From the NCBI GenBank assembly GCA_963783245.1, contig CAWAMS010000006.1:124001-188000 (forward strand): 64,000 nucleotides of DNA, written 5' to 3'. Made by a program: the position numbers and the translations under genes. The notes under the pieces are model-generated. The model saw nothing but the letters and a program-made list of their open reading frames with translations. It searched no databases and was not told the DNA's origin. The stretch's first letter is position 1, and every line of letters starts with the position of its first letter. The stretch is from Bog-473 sp963783245. Its GTDB lineage: Bacteria; Actinomycetota; Acidimicrobiia; Acidimicrobiales; RAAP-2. Below are positions 10,072 to 17,457 of this stretch, one piece after another.

Positions 10072-11520
10072 GTGAACATCGCATCGCTCATCGATGCGCC
10101 GAGCACGCTCGATCCCTCCCGCACGGCACTCATCCTCAAAGACGGCAACGTCACCTACGGTGAGCTCGCCGCCGCCGCGCGCAGCGTCGCCCGCGGGCTG
10201 CGCGCCGCCGGCGTGCAGCCGGGCGACCGGGTGCCGGTGGTCGACGTCGGCAATCTTCTTTCGATCGCCACCATGCTCGGCGCCGCCCGGATGGGCGCTG
10301 CCGCGGCACTGATGAACCCGGCGTTGCGGCCCCAGGAGATCGCCGCCCTGATCGAGACCGCGGGGTGTGTGAAGGTGGCCGTGACGGGTCCCGCCTTCGC
10401 CGACATGGTCTCCCCCGCCGTCGATGGTCACGTCCTCGGCGTCGCAGAGCTCTTGCCTAACAGTGGCGCCGACGGTGACTCTGCCGACGACGAAGTCGTG
10501 GGCACCGACGAGGACGACGGGCTGATCCTCTTCACCAGTGGCACCACCGGACTGCCCAAGGCCATTCCGATCAGCCATGGCGTGATCTCACGGCGGTTCA
10601 TGGGTTACGCGCCGCCGTTCACGCCCGAGCGCAAGGCCAACGTGGGCATGATGAGCGTCCCCTTCTTCCACGTCGGCGGTTCGCTCGGGCAGCTGACCGG
10701 TCTGTACGGCGCCAATACGTCGGTGGTCCAGGAGCGCTTCGACGCCGGCGAGTGGCTCCAGCTCGTCGAACGCCACCGGGTGGTCAGCACCTTTCTGGTG
10801 CCGACAATGCTGCAGCGGATCCTCGACCATCCCAACTTCGCCGACGCCGACCTCAGCTCGCTCGCCGTCGTGGCCTACGGCGCGGCGGCCGCCCCGAAGG
10901 AACTGGTCCTGCGGGCGCTGGAGGCCCTCCCCCATGTGGCCTTCGCCAACATCTTCGGCCAGACCGAGACGCTGGGCGCCTACACCACCCTCGCCCCCGA
11001 TGACCATCGCAACGTCGACCTGATCGGCTCGGTCGGGAAGGCCCTCCCGGGCGTGGAGATCCGCGTGGTGCATCCCGGCACCGAGGACCCGGTCCCCGCC
11101 GGAGAGGTCGGGGAGCTCGTCGTGCTGTCCGACCAGAACGTCCAGCCGGGGTGGTTCCATACCGGCGACCTGGCCCGGATCGACGCCGAGGGGTACATCT
11201 TCCCCTCGGGGCGGCTCTCGGACACCATCAACCGCGGTGGCGAGAAGTTCGGGCCGATCGAGATCGAGAGGGTGCTGCGTGATCACCCGGCGATCGTCGA
11301 AGTGGCCGTCGTGGCGGTGCCGGACGCCGAGATGGGGGAACGGGTCGGCGCGCTGATCGTGGCCACAGAACCCCTGACCGACGAACAGGTGCGTACCTTC
11401 TGCGCCGACCGCCTCGCTCGCTTCAAGCTGCCGGAGCGGATCATCTTCGCCGAGGAGATCCCGTACAACGCCACCGGAAAAGTCGACCGACGCTCCGTTG
11501 TCGCTCTGCTCAGTGAATAG
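10072..11520 (+). CDS. AMP-dependent acyl-CoA synthetase, copy 1
   Basis: A 482-aa adenylate-forming enzyme that activates a carboxylic acid as acyl-AMP and then acyl-CoA. The phosphate-binding motif LFTSGTTGLPKAIP is at about 153-166, FGQTETLGAYT at about 300, the hinge region TGDLARIDAEGY near 366, and the catalytic lysine motif NATGKVDR near the C-terminus. At 482 residues it is on the short side for the family. It starts with GTG at 10072. Upstream, a 12-bp repeat CAGTGAGGGGAG occurs twice (10033, 10050), the second copy close to ribosome-site position. It forms a cassette with the preceding 232-aa gene; the substrate is not predictable. Confidence 0.9.
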   Translation: MNIASLIDAPSTLDPSRTALILKDGNVTYGELAAAARSVARGLRAAGVQPGDRVPVVDVGNLLSIATMLGAARMGAAAALMNPALRPQEIAALIETAGCVKVAVTGPAFADMVSPAVDGHVLGVAELLPNSGADGDSADDEVVGTDEDDGLILFTSGTTGLPKAIPISHGVISRRFMGYAPPFTPERKANVGMMSVPFFHVGGSLGQLTGLYGANTSVVQERFDAGEWLQLVERHRVVSTFLVPTMLQRILDHPNFADADLSSLAVVAYGAAAAPKELVLRALEALPHVAFANIFGQTETLGAYTTLAPDDHRNVDLIGSVGKALPGVEIRVVHPGTEDPVPAGEVGELVVLSDQNVQPGWFHTGDLARIDAEGYIFPSGRLSDTINRGGEKFGPIEIERVLRDHPAIVEVAVVAVPDAEMGERVGALIVATEPLTDEQVRTFCADRLARFKLPERIIFAEEIPYNATGKVDRRSVVALLSE

Positions 11521-11575
11521 TCCACCCGCCTCACCCGCATCCGCCTGACCTGCATCCAAAGGAGACCAAGACCAG

Positions 11576-12274
11576 ATGCTCTACCTGCATGAGACCCACA
11601 AGGTCGTCGGCCTGAAGGAAGACGAATTCGAGGCGGCCTATCGCGACGGCTGGATGTCCCTCATGGCCGACACCGACTACGCCCGCCTCCTCTGGTACAC
11701 CAACCACGCCGTGGGCAGCGGTGTCTCCTACAACGTCTGCACGATCACGGGCATCACCGACGGGGCGGCGTGGGAGGACCTGGTCACGCGCAGCCAGACG
11801 GGTGACCTCCAGACCTTCATGCGCGACACGGACAAGCTCCGCTGGGACGTCTACGGAAAAGTGCTCGTCCCGGTGCACTGGTCGCCGATCCAGGAGATCG
11901 ATCTCGACACCGTGCCCACCGACGGCTCCACCCACGAGCTCAGCCTCTTCATGGAGGACACCGGGTGGCCCTACGTGCCGATCGACGACTACATCCAATG
12001 CTGGTACGACATCTACTACGAGCCGCTGAGCCACATGCCCAAAACGGTCCTCGACATCCAGGCGTGTTTCCAGCCGGCGCACGGGACCCACATGCGGCGC
12101 GAGGCGATGCTGTGGCAGAAGATCCCGGACCCGGACAGTCTCATGCACCTGCTGACGACCGAGCTCCCCCCCGAGCATCGTGGTGCGGGCACCTACATGG
12201 GTGACGCCCTGAAGTTCCGCGACCAGTGGGAGAGCAGGCTCCTCCGCACCAGCAGCTGGTCGCCGTTGTACTGA
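11576..12274 (+). CDS. Conserved 232-aa protein, copy 2, function unknown
   Basis: Exact length match (232 aa) to the protein at 9323 and closely related throughout. ATG at 11576 follows AAGGAGA, which fixes the start. The first half (to about residue 100, ending VPVHWSP) is the most conserved between copies; the middle, around the tyrosine-rich stretch IQCWYDIYYEP, differs most, which fits different substrates or partners. It lies between two acyl-CoA synthetase genes on the same strand, so a role with CoA-activated acids is likely but unproven. Confidence 0.82.
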   Translation: MLYLHETHKVVGLKEDEFEAAYRDGWMSLMADTDYARLLWYTNHAVGSGVSYNVCTITGITDGAAWEDLVTRSQTGDLQTFMRDTDKLRWDVYGKVLVPVHWSPIQEIDLDTVPTDGSTHELSLFMEDTGWPYVPIDDYIQCWYDIYYEPLSHMPKTVLDIQACFQPAHGTHMRREAMLWQKIPDPDSLMHLLTTELPPEHRGAGTYMGDALKFRDQWESRLLRTSSWSPLY

Positions 12275-12293
12275 GCATGACGGCGTACTGAGC

Positions 12294-13751
12294 ATGACGG
12301 CGATCGACCTTGGTTGGCTGGCCGACGCGGCTGTCGTCGATACACCCGCACGCCTGGCCTTCATCTTCCCCGGCGGACCGTGCACGTACGGGGAGCTCGA
12401 CGAGGCCATCGGGCGTGTCACCACCACGTTCCTCCAAGCCGGGGTGCAACCGGGCGATCGCGTGCCGATCATCGATGTCGCCAGCATCGTGTCGGTGGCC
12501 GGCATCCTCGCGGCCGCCCGCGTCGGCGCGGCCGCGGCTCTGATCAATCCGGCACTCCGGCCCGGTGAGATGGAGGCGTTGTGTGCGACCGGTGCGTGCC
12601 GCCGATTCGCCCTCGTCGGTGACGCGTTCGCTGCTGCAGGACGAGCCGTTGTCGGGAACGACCTCGTGACCGCCACCGAGGCCCTCCGGGCCGACCCGGT
12701 GAGCCACGCTCCGCTCCGGACGGCGGGCCATGACGAGACGGCCCTTGTCCTGTTCACCAGCGGCACCACGGGGGCGCCAAAGGCCGTGCCGATCCCGCAG
12801 CGGGTCCTGACCACTCGCGTCACCGGGTTCGCGTCACCCTTCAGCCCCGACGTCGGACCGGTGACCAACATCATGTGCGTCCCTTTTCACCACGTCGGCG
12901 GATCGCTCGGCATCCTCGGGAGCCTCTACGCCGGCAACACCTTCGTCGTGCAGGAGCGTTTCGATGCGGGCGAGTGGATAGACCTCGTCAACCGCCACCA
13001 GGCGTCCGGGGTCTTCCTCGTGCCGACCATGCTGCAGCGGATCCTGGACCATCCCTCCTTTTCGGCGGTCACGCTCAGCTCCCTGATCTCCCTCTCCTAC
13101 GGGGGCGCTGCCGCACCGCGCGAGCTCATCGAGCGGACCATGCGGGCACTCCCCCATGTCGCCCTGGCCAACCTCTTCGGCCAGACCGAGACGTTGGGCG
13201 CGTACGCGGCCTTCTTGCCCGAGGACTACCGGCGCCCCGACCGCCTGGGCTCGATCGGCCGGCCGCTGCCGGGTGTGCGGGTACGCATCGTCACACCGGG
13301 TTCCGCCACGGAGGTGGACGTCGGTGCGGTGGGCGAGCTGCTCGTCCTGTCGCCCCACAGCGTGGCGCCGGGCTGGCTGCGCACGGGCGACCTCGCCCGG
13401 GCCGACCGCGACGGCTATCTGTACGCCGAAGGGCGGCTCTCCGACACCATCAACCGGCACGGGGTGAAGTTCGGGCCCTTCGAGATCGACGCGGTGCTCC
13501 GGCGACACCCCGCGGTGTCCGACGTCGCCGTCACCGGCATCCCCGACCGCGCCTCGGGCGAGCGGGTGGAAGCCGTGGTGGTCCTGGCCGGTCCCTCGAC
13601 CGAAGCCGAGCTGCGGGACTTCTGCCGGGAGAACCTGGCGCGCTTCAAGGTGCCCGAGCGGATCACCTTCGTGGCGGACATCCCCTACAACGAGACCGGC
13701 AAGGTGGACCGGCCGGCGTTGGTCGCGCTCCTCTCCGCCGAGGCCGACTGA
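12294..13751 (+). CDS. AMP-dependent acyl-CoA synthetase, copy 2
   Basis: A 485-aa paralogue of the synthetase at 10072, sharing the same blocks: LFTSGTTGAPKAVP at about 152-165, CVPFHHVGGSLGILGSLYAG, FGQTETLGAYA, RTGDLARADRDGY, RLSDTINRHGVKFGPFEID and the C-terminal NETGKVDRPALV with the catalytic lysine. ATG at 12294 lies 20 bp after the stop of copy 2 of the 232-aa gene. The junction contains a 15-bp direct repeat CTGAGCATGACGGCG, the second copy of which supplies the start codon. No clear Shine-Dalgarno is present, so translation is probably coupled to the gene before it. Confidence 0.9.
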   Translation: MTAIDLGWLADAAVVDTPARLAFIFPGGPCTYGELDEAIGRVTTTFLQAGVQPGDRVPIIDVASIVSVAGILAAARVGAAAALINPALRPGEMEALCATGACRRFALVGDAFAAAGRAVVGNDLVTATEALRADPVSHAPLRTAGHDETALVLFTSGTTGAPKAVPIPQRVLTTRVTGFASPFSPDVGPVTNIMCVPFHHVGGSLGILGSLYAGNTFVVQERFDAGEWIDLVNRHQASGVFLVPTMLQRILDHPSFSAVTLSSLISLSYGGAAAPRELIERTMRALPHVALANLFGQTETLGAYAAFLPEDYRRPDRLGSIGRPLPGVRVRIVTPGSATEVDVGAVGELLVLSPHSVAPGWLRTGDLARADRDGYLYAEGRLSDTINRHGVKFGPFEIDAVLRRHPAVSDVAVTGIPDRASGERVEAVVVLAGPSTEAELRDFCRENLARFKVPERITFVADIPYNETGKVDRPALVALLSAEAD

Positions 13752-13816
13752 GCCGCCCGGTCGCTAGAGTGAGCCGCGCGCAGCACGGTGTGCGGGCGGA
13801 GGGGTGGAGGGGGCAC

Positions 13817-13855
13817 ATGACCAAGGTTGGCGGCGTGCCGGAACAGCGGGCGTGA
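13817..13855 (+). CDS. Possible 12-codon leader ORF before LysR gene
   Basis: ATG at 13817 follows a strong GGAGGGGG ribosome site and runs MTKVGGVPEQRA to a TGA at 13853-13855. That TGA overlaps the GTG (13852) proposed as start of the LysR gene, as GTGA. The LysR gene itself lacks a good ribosome site at 13852, so the short ORF may deliver ribosomes to it by coupling. Alternatively the good ribosome site belongs to the LysR gene and a base is miscalled. Confidence 0.35.
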   Translation: MTKVGGVPEQRA

Positions 13856-14760
13856 CGTTGCCCGAAACCGACGATCTCCGTGCGTTCGTCGAGGTCGTCG
13901 CCCACGGCACGTTCACGGCCGCGGCGCAGCGCCTCCACACCAGCCAGCCCGCGCTCTCGCGCAGGATCGCCCGGCTCGAACACCAGATCGGGGGCACGCT
14001 CTTCGAGCGGGAGAACCGCCGTGAGCCGCTCTTGACGACGCTGGGCGAGATCCTCCTCCCGTATGCGCAGAAGGCGCTCGCCGACCTGGACGACTTCTCC
14101 CACGCCGCCAAGGAACAGACACGCGGGGTGACCGGCGAGCTGGTGGTTGCCATCGCGGATGCCCTCGTTGACGCGTGCCTCCCGCATCTCGTCCGCCATG
14201 CCCGTCAGCGACTGCCCGGGGTCCGGGTCCGCGTGCGCGAGGTCCCTTCGGGCGAGGTGCCCGCGCAGATCGTCGAGCATCACGCCGAACTGGGTCTGTT
14301 GACCTCCGAGTTCACCACGCACCAGATTGAGGGCGTCACGTACGGCATCGTCCAGCACGTGGCGATGGGGCCGCCCGACCATCTGGGACGGACCACCAAG
14401 GGGATCGAGTGGGAGGACCTGGCCAAGCTGCCCCTCCTCCTTCCCTTGCCCCTCGAGCGCGTGACGTACCCCATCCACCACCCGATCACCGTGGCGCACG
14501 AACGGGGTAGTCCGGGACTGCTGTTGGCCATGGCGCGTGCAGGTCTCGGGGTGGCCGTCCTGGCCGGGTTGCGCCCCCGGCGTGGCATCACGTGCCGACG
14601 CATCGAAATCGACGGCGTCCCGCAACGCTCCCAGGTCGAGCTGGCGTGGCGGCGCGACGGCGCCCTCGGGCGCGGGGCCACGGCGCTCGTCTCCGCTGCG
14701 CGCAACCGGGTGGCCGACCTCGGCTTGCCCCTCCTCGAAGAAGGGGACGCGCCCGACTGA
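13852..14760 (+). CDS. LysR-family transcriptional regulator
   Basis: A LysR-type regulator of about 302 residues. The N-terminal winged helix is plain: DLRAFVEVVAHGTFTAAAQRLHTSQPALSRRIARLE, followed by IGGTLFERENRR and the usual linker helix. The effector-binding domain follows (GELVVAIADALVDACLPHLV, ERGSPGLLLAMARAGLGVAVL). The start is uncertain: GTG 13852 gives the normal N-terminus, while an in-frame GTG at 13804 adds 16 residues. It lies 100 bp downstream of the second acyl-CoA synthetase on the same strand and probably controls the surrounding acyl-CoA genes, sensing a pathway acid (inference). Confidence 0.88.
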   Translation: MTLPETDDLRAFVEVVAHGTFTAAAQRLHTSQPALSRRIARLEHQIGGTLFERENRREPLLTTLGEILLPYAQKALADLDDFSHAAKEQTRGVTGELVVAIADALVDACLPHLVRHARQRLPGVRVRVREVPSGEVPAQIVEHHAELGLLTSEFTTHQIEGVTYGIVQHVAMGPPDHLGRTTKGIEWEDLAKLPLLLPLPLERVTYPIHHPITVAHERGSPGLLLAMARAGLGVAVLAGLRPRRGITCRRIEIDGVPQRSQVELAWRRDGALGRGATALVSAARNRVADLGLPLLEEGDAPD

Positions 14761-14778
14761 CGTCCCCAACGGGGAGAG

Positions 14779-15543
14779 CTACCCCCCGTAGAGAATGCCG
14801 GCCCACCAGTTGTAGAGGTGCTGAAAGGCGATGGTGATGGGGCCGGGGTTGAAGAGGAAGTTGAGCAGGACCAACCCGACGATGATCATCATCGTGTAGG
14901 GGCGGATGCGGAGATACGTCGGCCAATATCGCCGCGGCAGCAGGCGCTCGAAGAGGACCGACCCGTCGAGCGGTGGAATGGGGACGAGGTTGAACGCCAT
15001 CAGCCCGATGTTGCCCAGGCTGAAGAGGAAGACGATCTCGGCCGGCAGCGAGAGCGCGCCGCTGAGCTCCGCTGCGTTCCGGTACACGGCGATGAAGAGC
15101 CAGGCGCTGAGCCCGGCCAGCAGGGCGTTGGTGAACGGGCCCGCCAAGGCCACGAGCACCCCCTGATTGCGCGGGCTGCGCAGGCGGGCGTTGTTCACCG
15201 GCACCGGCTTGGCCCATCCGAAGACGCCGAAGCCGCCCAGGGCCAGGATCGCCGGCACGATCAGCGTGCCGACCGGGTCGACATGGACGAAGGGGTTGAG
15301 TGTGAGACGGCCGGCGCGGGCCGCCGTGTCGTCGCCGAAAGCCCGGGCCACCCATCCGTGCGACACCTCGTGGAGGATGATGGAGGGGACGATGACACAG
15401 AAGAGGATGATGTCGGAACGCGAGATGTTGTGATGCGCCACCAGGGCCACGAAGACGGCGACGCCCGCGATGATCCAGAGGGTCCGCCGGGTGGACTGGT
15501 TGACGGGACGCCGGCCGGAAGGTCCCCCTCCGGACTGGCTCAC
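14779..15543 (-). CDS. Site-2-protease-like membrane metalloprotease (M50)
   Basis: A 254-aa integral membrane protein with the zinc-protease signature HEVSH (58-62) inside a membrane helix and NLVPIPPLDG (185-194) supplying the third ligand, as in the compact M50 family. About five hydrophobic segments are visible. There is no PDZ domain, so it belongs to the short bacterial group rather than the RseP type. GTG at 15543 directly abuts the stop codon of the upstream DksA/TraR-like gene, suggesting co-translation. Substrates in this group are mostly unknown; cleavage of membrane-anchored regulators is the usual role. Confidence 0.9.
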   Translation of the reverse strand: MSQSGGGPSGRRPVNQSTRRTLWIIAGVAVFVALVAHHNISRSDIILFCVIVPSIILHEVSHGWVARAFGDDTAARAGRLTLNPFVHVDPVGTLIVPAILALGGFGVFGWAKPVPVNNARLRSPRNQGVLVALAGPFTNALLAGLSAWLFIAVYRNAAELSGALSLPAEIVFLFSLGNIGLMAFNLVPIPPLDGSVLFERLLPRRYWPTYLRIRPYTMMIIVGLVLLNFLFNPGPITIAFQHLYNWWAGILYGG

Positions 15544-15903
15544 CTACTGTTTGGCGGCGTCGACGATGCAGAAGCGTGCCGCAGGCATGGCTTCGAGGCG
15601 CGCCCCGCCGATCGGCTTCCCGCACGCCTGACAGAGTCCATAGGTGCCGGCACTGATGCGCTCGAGGGCGGCATCGACCTCGTCGAGGGTCTCGCGCAGC
15701 TCCGTGGCCAGGCGCTCGGCATCGGCCCGCTCCGCAGTCACCTGGCTGGAATCGGCGAAATTCGAGTCGTAACTGAGCCCGGTGTCCCCCCGGTCGGCGA
15801 ATCCGAGCTCCTTGAGCTGGGCGTGGAGCTCGGCCTGCTCCGCCGTGAGAAGGGCGACGTAGTCGACCTCGGCTGATTCGGCTGTAGGGGCCTCGTTCGG
15901 CAT
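15544..15903 (-). CDS. DksA/TraR-family zinc-finger-like protein
   Basis: A 119-aa acidic protein with an N-terminal helical hairpin (about residues 14-85) and a C-terminal finger YGLCQACGKPIGGARLEA..FC. The spacing is C-x2-C-x17-C-x2-D, so the fourth zinc ligand of classical DksA is replaced by Asp. Members act on RNA polymerase through the secondary channel, but many actinobacterial versions are uncharacterised. It sits directly upstream of the M50 protease gene with no intergenic base. Confidence 0.82.
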   Translation of the reverse strand: MPNEAPTAESAEVDYVALLTAEQAELHAQLKELGFADRGDTGLSYDSNFADSSQVTAERADAERLATELRETLDEVDAALERISAGTYGLCQACGKPIGGARLEAMPAARFCIVDAAKQ

Positions 15904-15907
15904 GCAC

Positions 15908-16882
15908 TCATGCTACGTCCTCCCTGCCTTTCGTACTGTCCACCCGGGCGCCCGCCCGCGGATGTGCGTCCTCGTAGGCCCGGCGCAGGTGCTCGGGGGA
16001 GACCCTCGTGTAGCGCTGGGTGGTGGCGATGGACGCATGGCCGAGGAGTTCCTGGACGACCCTGATGTCCGCTCCACGGGCCAGCATGTGCGTGGCACAG
16101 GAGTGGCGGAGGACGTGGGGGCTGACCCGGTCGGCCAGATCGACCCGCCCGGCGTACTTCTTGACCACCCCGAACGCCCCCACCCGGCTCAGGCGACCAC
16201 CGCGCACGTTGAGGAAGACGGCCTCGGCATCGCTGCGCCGCTTCCACTTCTTCGGCGCGAGCAGCGGGCGTCCCTCGCCGGACAACCAGTCCCCGAGCGC
16301 GGCCAGCGCCAGGCGCCCGAGCGGGACCAGCCGCTCCTTGTCGCCTTTACCCAGGACTCTGATCAGCGGGACGTCGCCGCCCTCGACTGCTTCGGCCACG
16401 TCCCCCAGGTTGAGCCCGACGACCTCGCTGACGCGGCAGCCGGTCCCGTAGAGCACCTCGAGCAGGGCCCGGTCGCGCAACATGGCCGGCCCTGTCCCCA
16501 CGACCGCACCGAGCAACCGCGCCGTCTCGTCCTCGCTGAGGGCCTTGGGGAGCATCTCGGCCACGCCGATGCCGGGGATATCGGCCGTCGGATCGGAGGG
16601 CGCCGACCCTTCCTCGACCAGGAATCGATGGAAGCCACGCAGTGTGGAGAGCGCCCGGGCCACGGTCGCTCCACTGCGGACCCGGCGCAGGGAGGCGATG
16701 TAGGCCGCCACCTCCTCGGCCGACGCCCCGTCGATGTCGGCACCCGGGCCCCGTTGCTCGACAAATGACTGGTAGCCGGCGAGGTCACGCCGATAGGAGG
16801 CCAGGGTGCGCGGCGAGCGGCCCCGCTCGACATCCAACCAGGAGAGGTACTCCTCGGCGTTGCGTGAAAGGGCGGCCGTCAC
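15908..16882 (-). CDS. xerD: Tyrosine recombinase XerD
   Basis: A 324-aa tyrosine recombinase that resolves chromosome dimers at dif with its XerC partner. The N-terminal SAM-like core-binding domain (residues 4-92) is followed by the catalytic domain with Arg150 (GTGCRVSE), Lys182 (GKGDKER), His256-x-x-Arg259 (HVLRH), His282 (LLGHAS) and the nucleophile Tyr291 (TTQRYT). Its length and its place after pyrG and a NUDIX gene match the actinobacterial xerD locus, so this is the housekeeping enzyme and not a phage integrase. Its start overlaps the stop of the NUDIX gene by 4 bp. Confidence 0.93.
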   Translation of the reverse strand: MTAALSRNAEEYLSWLDVERGRSPRTLASYRRDLAGYQSFVEQRGPGADIDGASAEEVAAYIASLRRVRSGATVARALSTLRGFHRFLVEEGSAPSDPTADIPGIGVAEMLPKALSEDETARLLGAVVGTGPAMLRDRALLEVLYGTGCRVSEVVGLNLGDVAEAVEGGDVPLIRVLGKGDKERLVPLGRLALAALGDWLSGEGRPLLAPKKWKRRSDAEAVFLNVRGGRLSRVGAFGVVKKYAGRVDLADRVSPHVLRHSCATHMLARGADIRVVQELLGHASIATTQRYTRVSPEHLRRAYEDAHPRAGARVDSTKGREDVA

Positions 16883-17451
16883 GGGATCGCCGTCGCCGTT
16901 GCCCCCGCCAGGCGGGCCCGGGCCAGATAGAGCCCCAGGACGGTCGTCTCGTCCACCAGGGTCCCGTCGGCCACCAGGGCGTCGACGTCGTCGAGGGCGA
17001 TCGTCTCGACCGTCATGAACCCCTCTTCGACGCCCACGGGCTTGGGCGGGCAGGCGGAGAGACCCGTCGCCAGATAGATCGTCGTGCGCTGGTCGCTGAT
17101 CCCCGGCGTGTTGAGGGTGTCGATCAGGACCTCCATCTTCTCGGCCACCAGGCCTGCTTCCTCGGCCAGCTCGCGCCGTGCCGCCACCTCGCGCGATTCA
17201 TTGGTGACGTCACAGGTGCCCGCCGGCACCTCGAGCAGCATCCGGTCCACGGCCGCTCGGTACTGGCGCACCAACGTCACCCGTCGCTCGGCATCGACCG
17301 GGACGATCGTCACCGCCCCGGGGTGATGGACGATGAAGCGCTCGAAGGGCCGGCCGTCGGGATCGACCACTTCGACCCGACCCACGGTGAAGATCCACCC
17401 CTTGAAGACCTCCACCTCGGACACCCGGCGGAACGGCACGGGGACGGGCAC
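16879..17451 (-). CDS. NUDIX hydrolase, ADP-ribose pyrophosphatase type
   Basis: A 190-aa NUDIX hydrolase. The box runs from Gly78 to Leu101 (GTCDVTNESREV..RRELAEEAGL) and supplies the Mg-binding REL.EE core, with one extra residue between the first Gly and Glu compared with the strict pattern. The preceding LVRQYRAAVDRMLLEVPAG is typical of the ADP-ribose pyrophosphatase subgroup. It starts with GTG at 17451, 7 bp after the pyrG stop codon, and overlaps xerD at its end, so pyrG-nudix-xerD is one transcription unit. It probably cleaves ADP-ribose or a related nucleotide-sugar diphosphate. Confidence 0.9.
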   Translation of the reverse strand: MPVPVPFRRVSEVEVFKGWIFTVGRVEVVDPDGRPFERFIVHHPGAVTIVPVDAERRVTLVRQYRAAVDRMLLEVPAGTCDVTNESREVAARRELAEEAGLVAEKMEVLIDTLNTPGISDQRTTIYLATGLSACPPKPVGVEEGFMTVETIALDDVDALVADGTLVDETTVLGLYLARARLAGATATAIP

Positions 17452-17457
17452 CGGGAC

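Noticed and set aside
15908..16882. Phage or integron integrase
   Set aside because: The recombinase has XerD length and motifs and sits in its usual place after pyrG and NUDIX; no attachment sites or phage genes are near.
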